Source: Ewingella americana ATCC 33852
Lineage (GTDB): Bacteria > Pseudomonadota > Gammaproteobacteria > Enterobacterales > Enterobacteriaceae
DNA length: 64,000 nt
NCBI RefSeq assembly: GCF_000735345.1
Contig: NZ_JMPJ01000033.1
Span: 62,001-126,000, forward strand
Direction: 5' to 3'
Shown here piece after piece: positions 39,188-49,905 of this stretch. Positions within the stretch are counted from its first letter, which is position 1, and the number at the start of each line of letters is the position of its first letter. The notes below the pieces were generated by a model that was not told the DNA's origin, made no database searches, and saw nothing but the letters and a program-made list of their open reading frames with translations. Made by a program: the position numbers and the translations under genes.

Positions 39188-40336
39188 TTAGAACTGGTAT
39201 TGCAAGCCAACGCCAACAACGTTGTCGGTAGAGATACCGGCAGTTTTGGTGTAGTCGTTGTCGTCCAGCAGGTTGATTTTGTAGTCAACGTAGGTAGACA
39301 TGTTTTTGTTGAAGTAGTAGTAGGTGCCCACTTCAATGTATTTAACCAGGTCAGCATCGCCGCCGCCAAAACCAGTACCCAGAGCGTTCAAGTCCTTACC
39401 TTTAGATTGCAGGTAAGCGATGGATGGGCGCAGGCCGAAGTCGAATTGGTACTGAGCAACAACTTCCAGGTTCTGAGTTTTGTTAGCGATAGCGTTGAAG
39501 TCACCGCCGTATGGCGTGGTGTTTGTAGATTCGCCGTAGAACGCAGCCAGGTATACGTTGTTAGCATCGTATTTAGTACCCAATGCATACGCAGACGCTT
39601 TATCGCCGTTACCGTCAAGTTTCTGAGTGTCGGTACGGTTAGAAGAGAAGTAAGCGCCAGTTACGCTAACACCGGAATTACCGATAGCGTAAGCGGTAGA
39701 TGCACCCCAACCGTCGCCGTTCTGGTTTTTAGCAGAGCTACGTGGAACACCCAAGTTGACGCCGTTTTCGTCGAACGCGTCGGCGTTACGGTCGTTCTGG
39801 TTTTTACCTTGGTACTGAATTGCGAAGCTCAGACCATCAACCAGACCGAAGAAGTTGTTGTTACGGTAAGTTGCCAGACCGTTAGAACGACCAATCATGA
39901 AGTTGTCGTTGTTCTGGTACATGGTGTCATCGCCGAACACTGGTAATTGGTCAGTGTAAGACATTACGTCGTAGATCACGCCGTAGTTACGACCGTAGTC
40001 GAATGAACCCCAGTCGCCGAATTTCAGACCCGCGAAGCCCAGACGCGTTTTGTTGCCTTCGTCGCCAGCGCTTTCAGCGTGGTTAGCTTGAACGTTGTAT
40101 TCCCACTGGCCGTAACCGGTCAGTTGGTCAGTAATTTGAGTTTCGCCTTTGAAGCCGAAACGAACGTAAGTCTGGTCACCGTCATCACCGTTGTTCTTAG
40201 AGAACTGGTGACGTGCGTCAACTTTACCGTACAGGTCCAGTTTGTTGCCGTCTTTGTTATAAACTTCAGCTGCGTTTGCTGCACCAGCAGCTAACAGAGC
40301 TGGGATTACCACTGCAAGAATATTGCGCTTCATCAT
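39188..40336 (-). CDS. ompF: OmpF-type general porin
   Basis: A 382-residue outer-membrane trimeric porin. The signal peptide ([18 protein letters not shown]...ANA, about 22 residues) is almost that of E. coli OmpF. The mature protein starts [16 protein letters not shown] and ends in the outer-membrane C-terminal signature GLQYQF. The eyelet loop L3 carries PVFGDDT in place of PEFGGDT. Extracellular loops differ from E. coli and contain Asn/Gly/Asp-rich inserts (around [15 protein letters not shown]). Synteny between aspC and asnS supports ompF rather than ompC. Confidence 0.93.
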   Translation of the reverse strand: MMKRNILAVVIPALLAAGAANAAEVYNKDGNKLDLYGKVDARHQFSKNNGDDGDQTYVRFGFKGETQITDQLTGYGQWEYNVQANHAESAGDEGNKTRLGFAGLKFGDWGSFDYGRNYGVIYDVMSYTDQLPVFGDDTMYQNNDNFMIGRSNGLATYRNNNFFGLVDGLSFAIQYQGKNQNDRNADAFDENGVNLGVPRSSAKNQNGDGWGASTAYAIGNSGVSVTGAYFSSNRTDTQKLDGNGDKASAYALGTKYDANNVYLAAFYGESTNTTPYGGDFNAIANKTQNLEVVAQYQFDFGLRPSIAYLQSKGKDLNALGTGFGGGDADLVKYIEVGTYYYFNKNMSTYVDYKINLLDDNDYTKTAGISTDNVVGVGLQYQF

Positions 40337-40574
40337 TTATTATTACCCTCATTGGTTTTATTTGGACACCTGCCACTGCCGTAAATAATTCTTTGGGGAA
40401 CTATTCTTGAGAGTTTGGTGTCTCCTGTGTCTGAACGCAGTGTTCCATCCGAAGGGGGGTTAATCCACATCGAAAATGCTACCAAACCCCCAAATATGTT
40501 TCAGCAGGAAAAAATGTATTACAAAATGTAATTTTTACGGAACTTTGTGACAGGGATCTATCTTTAAAAATGAC
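40337..40574 (-). promoter_or_regulatory. ompF leader and OmpR-binding region
   Basis: The 5' untranslated region, read on the minus strand, keeps blocks I recall from E. coli ompF: GACACCAAACTCTC, GGCAGTGGCAGGTGTC and TGAGGGTAATAA at the ribosome site. The last is where the MicF small RNA pairs in E. coli. Further up, 40512-40531 reads TTACATTTTGTAATACATTT on the minus strand and GAAACATATTTG lies at 40492-40503. Both resemble OmpR boxes. The transcription start was not placed. Confidence 0.6.
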
Positions 40575-40597
40575 TAAGGCCAGCAAAGCTGGCCTTA
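40575..40597 (-). terminator. terminator after asnS
   Basis: TAAGGCCAGC pairs with GCTGGCCTTA around a three-base loop. The minus-strand 3' flank GTCATTTTT is moderately T-rich. Confidence 0.7.
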
Positions 40598-40638
40598 TTT
40601 ATGTAACTAAAATGTTAATTGGAAAATATTTTAGTTAA

Positions 40639-42039
40639 TTAGAAGGTTGCACTACGTGGTGTACGTGGGAACGGGATCACATCTCGCACGTTTTGCACGC
40701 CAGTGACGTAAGCTACCAGACGTTCGAAGCCTAAGCCGAAACCTGAGTGAGGCACGGTGCCGTAGCGACGAAGATCGCGATACCACCAATAATCTTCTTT
40801 ATTCAGGCCCATCTCTTCCAGACGTGCGTCCAGCATATCTAAGCGTTCTTCACGCTGAGAACCGCCGATAATTTCGCCGATGCCCGGTGCTAACACATCC
40901 ATAGCTGCAACGGTTTTCCCGTCTTCATTCATTCGCATATAGAATGCTTTGATATCTTTCGGATAGTTTTTAACCACCACCGGCGCTTTGAAGTGCTGCT
41001 CGGCAAGATAGCGTTCATGCTCGGAAGAGAGATCGACGCCCCAAGAGACCGGGTTTTCGAATTTCTGACCGCAATTGATAAGGATTTCTACAGCATCGGT
41101 GTAATCCACCTGTGCGAAATCTGATGTTACAAAACGCTGGAGGCGAGAAACAGCATCTTTGTCTACGCGCTCGGCAAAAAACGCCATATCATCTGCTCTT
41201 TCGTCCAGAACGGCTTGGAAAACATATTTAAGCATGCTTTCAGCCAGTGCGGCGATGTCATCCAGAGTGGCAAATGCCACTTCAGGCTCCACCATCCAGA
41301 ACTCGGCGAGGTGACGGCTGGTGTTGGAGTTCTCTGCGCGGAAGGTCGGGCCGAAGGTGTAAACCTTGGACAGGGCGCTGGCGTAGGTTTCGCCGTTCAA
41401 CTGGCCGGAAACCGTAAGGAACGCTTCTTTACCAAAGAAGTCTTCGCTGAAATCGACTTCGCCTTTATCTGTGCGTGGCAGGTTTTGGAAGTCCAGCGTG
41501 GAAACGCGGAACATCTCGCCAGCACCTTCGGTGTCGGACGCGGTGATCAGCGGAGTCGACACCCAGAAATAACCATTCTCGTGATAGAAACGGTGAATAG
41601 CCTGAGACAGGGTGTTACGCACGCGAGCTACTGCGCCAATCAGGTTGGTGCGCGGGCGCAGGTGAGCCACTTCACGCAGATACTCGATGCTGTGGCGTTT
41701 TGCCGCCATCGGGTAAGTGTCCGGGTCATCAACCCAGCCAACCACTTTAATCGCCGTTGCTTGCAGCTCGAAACTCTGGCCTTCGCCAGGAGAGGCAACC
41801 ACGGTGCCGGTCACTTCTACCGAACAACCGGTCGTCAGGCGCAGAACCTCATCCTGATAATTTGGAAGAGAATTATTCACAACGGCCTGTAACGGATTAA
41901 AGCAGGAACCGTCATAAACGGCGACGAAGGAGATGCCAGCTTTAGAATCTCTCCGGGTACGTACCCAACCGCGTACGGTGACTTCACTGTCAACCGCAGC
42001 ACGGCCTTGCAGTACGTCGACTACAGGCACAACGCTCAT
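40639..42039 (-). CDS. asnS: AsnS, asparaginyl-tRNA synthetase
   Basis: A 466-residue class IIb aminoacyl-tRNA synthetase, the same length as in E. coli. The N-terminal OB anticodon-binding domain ([15 protein letters not shown]) precedes the catalytic core. Motif 2 is visible in [19 protein letters not shown] and motif 3 in [15 protein letters not shown]. The start [12 protein letters not shown] agrees with homologues. The upstream stretch to pncB (about 290 bases) is AT-rich and carries its promoter; I could not place the exact elements. Confidence 0.98.
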   Translation of the reverse strand: MSVVPVVDVLQGRAAVDSEVTVRGWVRTRRDSKAGISFVAVYDGSCFNPLQAVVNNSLPNYQDEVLRLTTGCSVEVTGTVVASPGEGQSFELQATAIKVVGWVDDPDTYPMAAKRHSIEYLREVAHLRPRTNLIGAVARVRNTLSQAIHRFYHENGYFWVSTPLITASDTEGAGEMFRVSTLDFQNLPRTDKGEVDFSEDFFGKEAFLTVSGQLNGETYASALSKVYTFGPTFRAENSNTSRHLAEFWMVEPEVAFATLDDIAALAESMLKYVFQAVLDERADDMAFFAERVDKDAVSRLQRFVTSDFAQVDYTDAVEILINCGQKFENPVSWGVDLSSEHERYLAEQHFKAPVVVKNYPKDIKAFYMRMNEDGKTVAAMDVLAPGIGEIIGGSQREERLDMLDARLEEMGLNKEDYWWYRDLRRYGTVPHSGFGLGFERLVAYVTGVQNVRDVIPFPRTPRSATF

Positions 42040-42303
42040 AGGTTTCTCTCTTTCTTATATATTCAGATGTTGATTCAGAAATAATGGACACCCTTTAAAA
42101 AAAGGGATTTTGCTATGTTACTTAGCCTTTCTCAGGACACAAGCAGAAATCACCTTCGCCAGACAACATTTGTCAGTCAGAGCGGCGGCGAGATCAGATG
42201 CATCAGGCTGATGAATGCTAAATAAGCAAAACCAAATAATAGCTATATAAAGGAAGAAAAAGTCTAAAGCGGGAAGAAGGGCAGGATTGAGGGAGGAAAT
42301 AAT

Positions 42304-42325
42304 GCCGCCGGAATGACCCGACGGC
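42304..42325 (-). terminator. weak terminator after pncB
   Basis: GCCGTCGG pairs with CCGGCGGC (one G-T) around GTCATT on the minus strand. The following ATTATTTCC is only partly T-rich. Confidence 0.6.
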
Positions 42326-42332
42326 GCGAAAG

Positions 42333-43538
42333 TCAGGAGGCTTTTTTCACCAGCGGCAAGTCAAAAGCTTTGCGTAAGGCTTTGACGAAGGCTTTATCCT
42401 GACAGATGGTTTTACCCGGGCTATCAGAGAGCTTGGCCACCGGCTTGCCATTGCACTGCACCAGCTTGATGACGATGTTCAGCGGCTTCACCTCAGGAAT
42501 ATTACAGGTGAGGCGAGTGCCGATACCAAACACCAAGTTGACCCGCGTGTGGAAGTGGCGGTAGAGGTCCAGCGCCTTATCCAAGTCGAGATTGTCCGAG
42601 AACACCAGCGTTTTGGTCATCGGGTCAATGCCCAGCTTTTGATAATGAGCAATGGCTTTCTCACCCCATTCCACCGGATCCCCGGAGTCATGGCGCAGAC
42701 CTTCATAGGCGTTAGCGAACTTCAGGCCGAAATCGCGCAGGAAGGCATCCATGGTGATGCAGTCAGTCAAGGCGATACCCAGCTGATTGGGATACTCATC
42801 CAACCACGCCTGCAATGCCGCGCGCTGGCTATTGGCTAACACCGGGCTAATTTGCTGATGCGCCTGGAACCACTCGTGGGCCTGAGTGCCGACCGGCGAC
42901 AATTGCAGTTGGTGGGCTAAATCATAGTTGCTGGTGCCAACGAGGTACGGGAACTCCTCTTTCAGCGTGCTGACAATGGCGCGCTGCACTTCGCCGGAGA
43001 AACGGCGGCGAGTGCCGAAGTCCATCAGGCGGAAGCGAGAAATATCCACGTCGGCCGCTTCTTCTTTAAAGCGAGCCAGATTCTTGCGCAACTGGTCGAT
43101 GGCCATTTGCGCCGTGACCTGCGGCGAACGTTGGCGGTGCACCACTTCACTGATCACCGCGAGCAGCGGCACTTCCCACATGATCACTTCACGCCACGGA
43201 CCGGCAATGCGCACGTGCAAATGCCCGTCGCGGTCGGAAACCGTGACATGTTGTGGGTTGTAGCGGAAAGTTTTCAGCCAGTTAAGGTAATCGTTGCTGA
43301 AGAACGGCAGGCCGGACAGATAAGTAAACTCATCATCGGTCAGGGCCAGTTGGCTCATCATCTCGATTTGTTGACGGATTTCGCCAGCGTATTCGCCCAG
43401 CAGTTCATCACCACGGCAGCGGAATTCAGCCACCACGCTAATATTGTGATAGCGATGGTAGACCGCTTGCTGCATGTGAAGCTTGTAGGCGTCGGTATCT
43501 AACAGCGAAGTCAAAATCGGGGAGGCGTATGGAGTCAT
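42333..43538 (-). CDS. pncB: PncB, nicotinate phosphoribosyltransferase
   Basis: A 401-residue enzyme of NAD salvage that couples nicotinate to PRPP, with ATP hydrolysis, to give nicotinate mononucleotide. [46 protein letters not shown] and [10 protein letters not shown] are conserved phosphoribosyl and substrate-site motifs. In E. coli NadR represses the gene, but I found no convincing NadR box here. The next gene upstream in this genome encodes a transporter that E. coli lacks at this position. Confidence 0.97.
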   Translation of the reverse strand: MTPYASPILTSLLDTDAYKLHMQQAVYHRYHNISVVAEFRCRGDELLGEYAGEIRQQIEMMSQLALTDDEFTYLSGLPFFSNDYLNWLKTFRYNPQHVTVSDRDGHLHVRIAGPWREVIMWEVPLLAVISEVVHRQRSPQVTAQMAIDQLRKNLARFKEEAADVDISRFRLMDFGTRRRFSGEVQRAIVSTLKEEFPYLVGTSNYDLAHQLQLSPVGTQAHEWFQAHQQISPVLANSQRAALQAWLDEYPNQLGIALTDCITMDAFLRDFGLKFANAYEGLRHDSGDPVEWGEKAIAHYQKLGIDPMTKTLVFSDNLDLDKALDLYRHFHTRVNLVFGIGTRLTCNIPEVKPLNIVIKLVQCNGKPVAKLSDSPGKTICQDKAFVKALRKAFDLPLVKKAS

Positions 43539-43823
43539 AGCGCGTTTACAGCATCCTCGTCAGAAAGGGTCGTCGGCAATCACCGTTACATTCATATGTA
43601 GGCAGTTTGCCTGTACACAACCATTCCAGATAAAAAAGCGTTCTGGATAAAACAGCAAAGTCTGTGAAGTATACCGTAATATCCTGCGAAAGAACCCACA
43701 TCACATCATAATTGTCCGCGATGGGTCGAGGATTAAATGTGCGCTTCCGCCCATTAAGGCTCTTTCTGTTAACTATTTTGCAAGGCGAATTGCCGGATAT
43801 GATCACATTTCGATAACAAAAGT
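43539..43823. other. spacer between pncB and the MFS gene
   Basis: No gene is seen. A minus-strand -10-like TATACT lies at 43668-43673 and could serve pncB, but no matching -35 is evident. A small inverted repeat, TCCAGA/TCTGGA, lies at about 43625-43646. Confidence 0.4.
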
Positions 43824-43848
43824 GCCGGGGCAGCATGCCGCACCCGGC
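43824..43848 (-). terminator. terminator after the MFS transporter gene
   Basis: GCCGGG pairs with CCCGGC, with further inner pairing of the GC-rich loop, and is followed on the minus strand by ACTTTTGTT. Confidence 0.65.
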
Positions 43849-43856
43849 CTGTGTTG

Positions 43857-45269
43857 TTAGATGTTTTCCAAGTTAATGCCGCGGGTTTTCGGCCCGAACA
43901 GGCCAATCACCAGCATGACAATTAACATACTGATCACGATGAAGGCGATCACTCCCGCGGTTCCGGCATATTGCAAAATCAGGCCAATCATAATGCTGCT
44001 GAAGGCGGTAGAAAGGCGGCTGAAGGAGTAGCAGAAGCCCACCGCGCGGGCGCGAATATGGGTCGGGAAAACCTCTGTCTGATAGGCGTGATAGCTATAG
44101 GTCAGCCACGCGTTGGAATAGGTGATCAGGAAGCCGCAGATGATCAGCATCAGCGCATTGCTCTGGAAAGCGAACAGCGTGCCGAAAACAACTGTCATTA
44201 ATGAGGAGAGAACAATCTGCCATTTGTTTTCAATCTTATCGGCGTAGCGGCTGCAAATCAGCGAACCCAGCGGGTAGGCCAGCGTAATAAAGAAGGCGTA
44301 CAGCAGGCTGTGAGTCAGCGTCGTTCCTTGGCCGGAGAGCAGGGCGGGCAGCCAGTTCCCAAAGCCAAAGAAGCCGATGGCCTGAAAGAAGTTCATCACC
44401 ATCAGCATAATAGTGCGCGAACGATACTCAGGTGCCCAAATCTCTTTGAAAGTGCTTTTCCGCGGCGGCTCTGCGCGCGCCGCCGTCGGCACATAGGCCG
44501 GGCTGTGGCTGACGCCGCAACGCTTTTCCATCTCAGTGACGACCTTATGCGCCTCCTCGTGTCGCCCCTGCTGCGCCAGCCAGCGCGCCGACTCCGGCAG
44601 ATTCTTCCTCACCAGCCAGATAACAATCGAGCACACTGCGCCCGCGATCACCACGAAACGCCAGCCACTGAGGCCAAAGAAGGTTTGCGGCACCAGCCAC
44701 CATGACATTAACGCCACCGCCGGAACGGAGAGAAACTGAATAAAGAAGGCGAAGGCGAAAGCCCGGCTGCGCAGATGAGTCGGCACCCACTCGGTCAGGT
44801 AGGTATCAATGGTCACCAGCTCAAGCCCCAGCCCTATGCCGACTAAGAAGCGGCACAGGATCACTCCTTCCGCGCTGTGCTGAAAAGCCATTAATAAGGA
44901 GAAGAAACCGTACCAGACCAGCGCAAACATGAAGGTCATGCGGCGGCCAAATCGGTCGGCGTTGGGTGCCAGCAGGCTGGCGCCGACAAACAATCCTAGG
45001 AAGGTGCTGGAGGCAAACGCGGCCTGATCGGCAATGCCGAAAATCCCGGCCGCACCGACGTGGAAGATATTCTCAGCCACCAAACCTGAACTGATATATC
45101 CCGTCTGGAACAGGTCATACAGCTCGAAAAAACCGCCTAGCGAGAGCAAAACGATAAAGCGCCATAGTCCGGCCGAAGGGGGGAGTGCGTCGATACGTGC
45201 CGACAGCGTAGCGTTATTGTTATTTTTAGAGTAAGTCGAATCCACTCCGGGCGCAGCTATACCGCTCAT
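43857..45269 (-). CDS. MFS transporter, sugar-porter/YdjE-like family
   Basis: A 470-residue inner-membrane carrier with about twelve helices and a cytoplasmic middle loop. The signatures are ADRFGRRMTF after helix 2, LPESARWL at the middle loop (sugar-porter type PESPRWL) and TEVFPTHIRARAVGFCYSFSR in the second half. The family includes YdjE/YdjK, AAHS aromatic-acid carriers and the niacin transporter NiaP. Proximity to pncB makes a nicotinate precursor a possible cargo, but this rests on position alone. AGAGG precedes the ATG. E. coli has pncB and pepN adjacent here, so this gene is an insertion. Confidence 0.8.
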   Translation of the reverse strand: MSGIAAPGVDSTYSKNNNNATLSARIDALPPSAGLWRFIVLLSLGGFFELYDLFQTGYISSGLVAENIFHVGAAGIFGIADQAAFASSTFLGLFVGASLLAPNADRFGRRMTFMFALVWYGFFSLLMAFQHSAEGVILCRFLVGIGLGLELVTIDTYLTEWVPTHLRSRAFAFAFFIQFLSVPAVALMSWWLVPQTFFGLSGWRFVVIAGAVCSIVIWLVRKNLPESARWLAQQGRHEEAHKVVTEMEKRCGVSHSPAYVPTAARAEPPRKSTFKEIWAPEYRSRTIMLMVMNFFQAIGFFGFGNWLPALLSGQGTTLTHSLLYAFFITLAYPLGSLICSRYADKIENKWQIVLSSLMTVVFGTLFAFQSNALMLIICGFLITYSNAWLTYSYHAYQTEVFPTHIRARAVGFCYSFSRLSTAFSSIMIGLILQYAGTAGVIAFIVISMLIVMLVIGLFGPKTRGINLENI

Positions 45270-45615
45270 TTTTTATTAACCTCTTGGATACATGGTATTA
45301 ACAACCATGCTAATGATTAGCGGGCGGTTTTAAATTTTGAATTCATTAGTTAAAGAAGAAAATTAAGCATAAAAAACTGGATTATTAATTAATCAAACCG
45401 CCAGCCGAGGCGAGTCAGGGCAGCGACAGAGTGCCCGTGCTGAACAAAACGTGTCCTAACAGACTCACAAGCCTGTAACAATCTGGGAATTTCGGGTGCC
45501 TGTGGTAAAGTTTAGGAAAGCTTTACAAGCTGTAGCGCCGCCGTTTAGGGATGCTCTGGCGTCTAACCCAACAACAAACGTCGTCACGATTGACGAAAAC
45601 GTTAAAAGGTTTTTT

Positions 45616-48231
45616 ATGACTCAACTGCCACAAGCCAAATACCGCCACGACTACCGTGCGCCGGATTACACCATCACCGACATCGACCTCAACTTTGAAC
45701 TTGATGCAGAAACCACGGTAGTGACCGCGGTCAGCCAGATTAAACGCCAGGGCGCAGAAGGCGCTTCTCTGGTTCTGGATGGTGAAGGTCTGACGCTGAT
45801 TAGCCTGAAAGTGAATGGTCAGGATTGGCCAAGCTACCAGTTGACTGAAAACACGCTGACTATCGACCGTCTGCCGGATGCCTTTGAACTGAGCATCGTT
45901 AACGAAATTCACCCGTCCAAAAACACCGCGCTTCAGGGCCTCTACCTGTCTGGCGTGGCGCTCTGTACTCAGTGTGAAGCCGAAGGTTTCCGCAACATCA
46001 CCTATTATCTGGACCGCCCGGACGTTCTGGCGCGTTTCACCACCCGCATCGTGGCTGACAAAGCGCGCTACCCGTACCTGTTGTCCAACGGCAACCGTAT
46101 CGATCAGGGCGAGCTTGAAGGCGGCAAACACTGGATTAAATGGGAAGATCCGTTCCCAAAACCTTGCTACCTGTTTGCGCTGGTGGCGGGTGATTTCGAC
46201 GTGCTGCGCGACACCTTTAAAACGCGTTCTGGCCGCGACGTGGCGCTGGAGCTGTTCGTTGACCGTGGCAATCTGGACCGCGCCGACTGGGCGATGGAGT
46301 CTCTGAAGCAGTCGATGAAGTGGGATGAAACCCGTTTCAACCTCGAATATGACCTCGACATCTTCATGATCGTTGCCGTTGATTTCTTCAACATGGGCGC
46401 GATGGAGAACAAAGGTCTGAACGTCTTCAACTCCAAATACGTGTTGGCGAAAGCAGAAACGGCTACCGACAAAGACTACTTGGGCATTGAAGCCGTGATC
46501 GGCCACGAATACTTCCATAACTGGACCGGTAACCGCGTGACCTGTCGCGACTGGTTCCAGCTGAGCCTGAAAGAGGGCCTGACCGTCTTCCGTGATCAAG
46601 AGTTCAGCTCTGATCTGGGTTCACGCTCGGTTAACCGTATCGACAACGTGCGCGTCATGCGCGCCGCGCAGTTTGCGGAAGACGCCAGCCCAATGGCGCA
46701 CCCAATTCGCCCGGAAAAAGTCATCGAAATGAACAACTTCTATACGCTGACCGTGTATGAGAAGGGTTCAGAAGTCATTCGAATGCTGCACACCTTGCTG
46801 GGCGAAGAGAAGTTCCAGGCCGGTATTCAGCTCTATTTCGAACGCCATGACGGCAGCGCGGCGACCTGCGACGACTTCGTGCAGGCGATGGAAGATGCGT
46901 CCAACGTGGACCTCTCCCTGTTCCGCCGCTGGTACAGCCAATCGGGTACTCCGGTGCTGACCGTGCGCGACGACTATGACGTGGAAAAACAGCAGTACAC
47001 CTTGACCGTCAGCCAGAAAACCCCGGCGACGGCGGACCAGTCTGAGAAGCTGCCTCTGCACATTCCTTTGGATATCGAACTCTATGATCCGCAAGGCAAT
47101 GTGATTGCGCTCAAGCAAAATGGCGGCGTGGTCAGCAACGTGCTGAACGTGACCGAAGCCGAGCAGACCTTCATCTTCGAAGATGTGGAATACCAGCCGG
47201 TGCCGTCGCTGCTGCGCGAATTCTCCGCGCCGGTGAAACTGGATTACAAATATGGCGATCACCAGCTGACCTTCCTGATGAAACACGCGCGTAACGACTT
47301 CTCGCGTTGGGATTCAGCACAGAGTCTGCTGGCGATTTACATCAAACTCAACGTAGCGCGCCACCAGCAGAAACAGCCGCTGTCTCTGCCGCTGCACGTG
47401 GCCGACGCTTTCCGCGCGGTGCTGCTGGATGAGAGCATCGATCCGGGCCTCGCGGCGCAGATCCTGACGCTGCCATCGGAAAACGAAATCGCGGAGCTGT
47501 TCGAGGTTATCGATCCAGAAGCGATCAGCGCGGTTCACGAAGCCATTACTCGCTGTCTGGCGACGGAAATGAGCGACGAATTCCTCGCCGTTTACCATGC
47601 CAACAGCCTGCCGGCTTACCGCGTGACCCATGCTGATATCAGCAAACGCGCACTGCGCAACATCTGCCTGCACTATCTGGCCTTTGGCGACGTGGCTCAG
47701 GCTGACAAGATTGTTAAAGCCCAGTTCGAACAGGCTGACAACATGACTGACTCACTGGCGGCGCTGTCTGCGGCGGTTTCTGCCCAGCTGCCTTGCCGTG
47801 AAGCCTTGCTGGCGGCTTACGACGAGCGCTGGCATCAGGATGGTCTGGTGATGGACAAATGGTTCATTCAGCAGGCTACCAGCCCGGCGGCGGATGTCTT
47901 GCAGAAAGTGCGTTCGTTGCTGACTCACCGCTCCTTCACCATGAGCAACCCGAACCGCGTTCGCTCGCTGGTGGGTGCCTTCGCTTCGGCTAACCCGTCT
48001 GCGTTCCACGCGGTCGACGGCAGTGGCTACCAGTTCTTGGTGGAAATGCTGACTGACCTGAACACTCGTAACCCGCAGGTTGCTGCGCGCATGGTTGAGC
48101 CGCTGATCCGCTTGAAACGCTATGACAGCCAACGTCAGGCGCTGATGCGTAGCGCGCTGGAGCAGTTGAAAGGACTTGAAAACCTCTCCGGTGACCTGTT
48201 CGAGAAAGTGTCTAAAGCGCTGGATGCGTAA
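45616..48231 (+). CDS. pepN: PepN, aminopeptidase N
   Basis: An 871-residue M1-family zinc aminopeptidase, the main broad-specificity aminopeptidase of the cytoplasm. The exopeptidase motif GAMENKG and the zinc site HEYFHNWTGNR...LKEGLT (HEXXH-X18-E) are intact. A long helical C-terminal domain follows. The frame is open back to 45496, but MTQLPQAKYRHDYRAPDY at 45616, with AAAGG six bases before, matches E. coli. Confidence 0.98.
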   Translation: MTQLPQAKYRHDYRAPDYTITDIDLNFELDAETTVVTAVSQIKRQGAEGASLVLDGEGLTLISLKVNGQDWPSYQLTENTLTIDRLPDAFELSIVNEIHPSKNTALQGLYLSGVALCTQCEAEGFRNITYYLDRPDVLARFTTRIVADKARYPYLLSNGNRIDQGELEGGKHWIKWEDPFPKPCYLFALVAGDFDVLRDTFKTRSGRDVALELFVDRGNLDRADWAMESLKQSMKWDETRFNLEYDLDIFMIVAVDFFNMGAMENKGLNVFNSKYVLAKAETATDKDYLGIEAVIGHEYFHNWTGNRVTCRDWFQLSLKEGLTVFRDQEFSSDLGSRSVNRIDNVRVMRAAQFAEDASPMAHPIRPEKVIEMNNFYTLTVYEKGSEVIRMLHTLLGEEKFQAGIQLYFERHDGSAATCDDFVQAMEDASNVDLSLFRRWYSQSGTPVLTVRDDYDVEKQQYTLTVSQKTPATADQSEKLPLHIPLDIELYDPQGNVIALKQNGGVVSNVLNVTEAEQTFIFEDVEYQPVPSLLREFSAPVKLDYKYGDHQLTFLMKHARNDFSRWDSAQSLLAIYIKLNVARHQQKQPLSLPLHVADAFRAVLLDESIDPGLAAQILTLPSENEIAELFEVIDPEAISAVHEAITRCLATEMSDEFLAVYHANSLPAYRVTHADISKRALRNICLHYLAFGDVAQADKIVKAQFEQADNMTDSLAALSAAVSAQLPCREALLAAYDERWHQDGLVMDKWFIQQATSPAADVLQKVRSLLTHRSFTMSNPNRVRSLVGAFASANPSAFHAVDGSGYQFLVEMLTDLNTRNPQVAARMVEPLIRLKRYDSQRQALMRSALEQLKGLENLSGDLFEKVSKALDA

Positions 48232-48269
48232 TTGCCGCATCAGGTGACTTGGGCATAAATAGACACAAA

Positions 48270-48295
48270 AAAGGGCGATGGAAACATCGCCCTTT
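48270..48295. terminator. bidirectional terminator between pepN and ssuB
   Basis: AAAGGGCGATG pairs with CATCGCCCTTT around GAAA. The T-run is better on the minus (ssu) side. Confidence 0.9.
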
Positions 48296-48326
48296 CTCTT
48301 TGCTGAAGTGAGGTAAAGTGAGAAGC

Positions 48327-49100
48327 TTAAACCTGAGCGCGACGCGCCTCGCTCGCTGGCGCAGAAGGCGTTAACACTCTCTCCAGCACTTCGGCCTCCA
48401 GCTCTGCCAGCCGTACCGAGCCTTTGCGGCGCGGGCGCGGCAAGTCGACTTGTAAGTCTAAACCTATCTCGCCTTGCTCAATCAAAATCACTCTATCTGC
48501 CACGGTCACCGCCTCGCTGACGTCATGAGTTACCAGCAAAACGGTGAAGTCATGCTGTTGCCACAGGCGTTCGATCAGCCCCTGCATCTCAATGCGCGTC
48601 AGGGCGTCGAGTGCGCCTAAAGGCTCATCGAGCAGCAGCAGGCGAGGGCGGTGGATCAGCGCACGGGCCAAGGCCACGCGCTGCTTCTGCCCGCCAGACA
48701 GTGCCGAAGGCCAGTCGTTAGCGCGATCCGCCAAACCGACCTCTTCCAGCGCGGCCTGTGCGGCTTCGCGCCATGCGCCTTTCAGCCCCAGACCGACATT
48801 ATCAATCACCTTTTTCCACGGCAGCAGGCGATCGTCTTGGAACATCAGTCGGGTATCTTCGCGTACGTTGCTCAATGGCGCGCTGCCGCTAAGAAGCTCG
48901 CCCTGCGTGGTTTTCTCCAGTCCGGCCAGCAGGCGCAGCAGGGTACTTTTGCCACAGCCGCTGCGGCCAACCACGGCGACAAACTGGCCGGGGGCAATGC
49001 GCAGATTGATGTCATTGAGCACCGTCCGGTTGCCATACTTTTTGCTGATGCCGGACAAGGTCACCGGCGTGCCTTGTGGAATACGAGTGGTGTTGCTCAT
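48327..49100 (-). CDS. ssuB: SsuB, aliphatic sulfonate ABC transporter ATPase
   Basis: A 257-residue ABC ATPase that powers sulfonate import with SsuC and SsuA. Walker [10 protein letters not shown], signature [15 protein letters not shown], Walker [13 protein letters not shown] and the H-loop VTHDVSEA are present. The frame extends to 49148, but [13 protein letters not shown] at 49100 matches the family start, has GGAGA upstream and gives a four-base overlap with ssuC. It is the last gene of the ssuEADCB operon. Confidence 0.96.
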   Translation of the reverse strand: MSNTTRIPQGTPVTLSGISKKYGNRTVLNDINLRIAPGQFVAVVGRSGCGKSTLLRLLAGLEKTTQGELLSGSAPLSNVREDTRLMFQDDRLLPWKKVIDNVGLGLKGAWREAAQAALEEVGLADRANDWPSALSGGQKQRVALARALIHRPRLLLLDEPLGALDALTRIEMQGLIERLWQQHDFTVLLVTHDVSEAVTVADRVILIEQGEIGLDLQVDLPRPRRKGSVRLAELEAEVLERVLTPSAPASEARRAQV

Positions 49101-49894
49101 GCGGCATCTCCTTGTTTTTTCTGGTAAGCGGGGTGCCAGCGCAGCCAAACGCTCTCCAGCGAACGGGCCAGAATATCCGCCAGTTTGCCGAGAATGGCGT
49201 ACAGCACGATAGCCACCACCACCACGTCAGTTTGCAGGAATTCGCGGGCGTTCATCGCCAGATAACCAATCCCCGAATTGGCCGAAATGGTTTCGGCGAC
49301 GATCAGCGTCAGCCACATAAAGCCCAGCGCGAAACGCACGCCGACCATGATTGACGGCAGCGCGCCCGGCAGAACCACTTGCATAAACAGCGGCAAGCCG
49401 GACAGGCCGTAGCTGCGCGCCATCTCCAGCAAACCGCGATCAATGTTGCGGATGCCGTGGTAAGTGTTGAGGTAAATAGGGAACAGGGTGCCGAGCGCCA
49501 CCAGGAAAATCTTGGCGGTTTCGTCAATGCCGAACCACAAGATAACCAATGGGATCAGCGCTAAGTGCGGAATGTTACGCAGCATCTGCAAGGAGCTGTC
49601 GAGCAGGCGTTCACCCCAGCGCGACAGGCCGGTGATAAAGCCCAGCAGCAGCCCGAGGCTGCCACCAATCACAAAACCAATCAGTGCGCGATAGGTACTG
49701 ATTTTCAGGTTTTGCCACAGGTCGCCGCTTTTGGCCAGTGTCCAGAATGCCTCTATGACCGCGCTCGGCGCGGGCAGAATGCGGTCTGAAAGCCATCCGG
49801 CTTCAACCGCCAGTTGCCACCCGCCAATCAGCGCTACCGGCACAATCCAAGGTAAAATCCGGTCCAGCCAGCGATGTGAGGTTTTGCTATGCAT
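49097..49894 (-). CDS. ssuC: SsuC, aliphatic sulfonate ABC transporter permease
   Basis: A 265-residue inner-membrane permease with about six helices. The BPD-type coupling motif [24 protein letters not shown] (the EAA loop) contacts SsuB. The N terminus has one helix after a short basic stretch. Its stop overlaps the ssuB start and it follows ssuD by 11 bases, so the whole set is one transcript. Confidence 0.96.
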   Translation of the reverse strand: MHSKTSHRWLDRILPWIVPVALIGGWQLAVEAGWLSDRILPAPSAVIEAFWTLAKSGDLWQNLKISTYRALIGFVIGGSLGLLLGFITGLSRWGERLLDSSLQMLRNIPHLALIPLVILWFGIDETAKIFLVALGTLFPIYLNTYHGIRNIDRGLLEMARSYGLSGLPLFMQVVLPGALPSIMVGVRFALGFMWLTLIVAETISANSGIGYLAMNAREFLQTDVVVVAIVLYAILGKLADILARSLESVWLRWHPAYQKKQGDAA

Positions 49895-49905
49895 GCTGAT
49901 GTTCC

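Noticed and set aside
43539-43600. NadR operator at pncB
   Set aside because: Only a TGTAAAC half-site is visible close to the start; the second half of a TGTTTA-N6-TAAACA palindrome is absent.
45316-45412. Long-range inverted repeat (GGCGGTTT and AAACCGCC) between the MFS gene and pepN
   Set aside because: The arms are only eight bases and lie about 70 bases apart in AT-rich DNA; neither a terminator nor an element boundary is supported.
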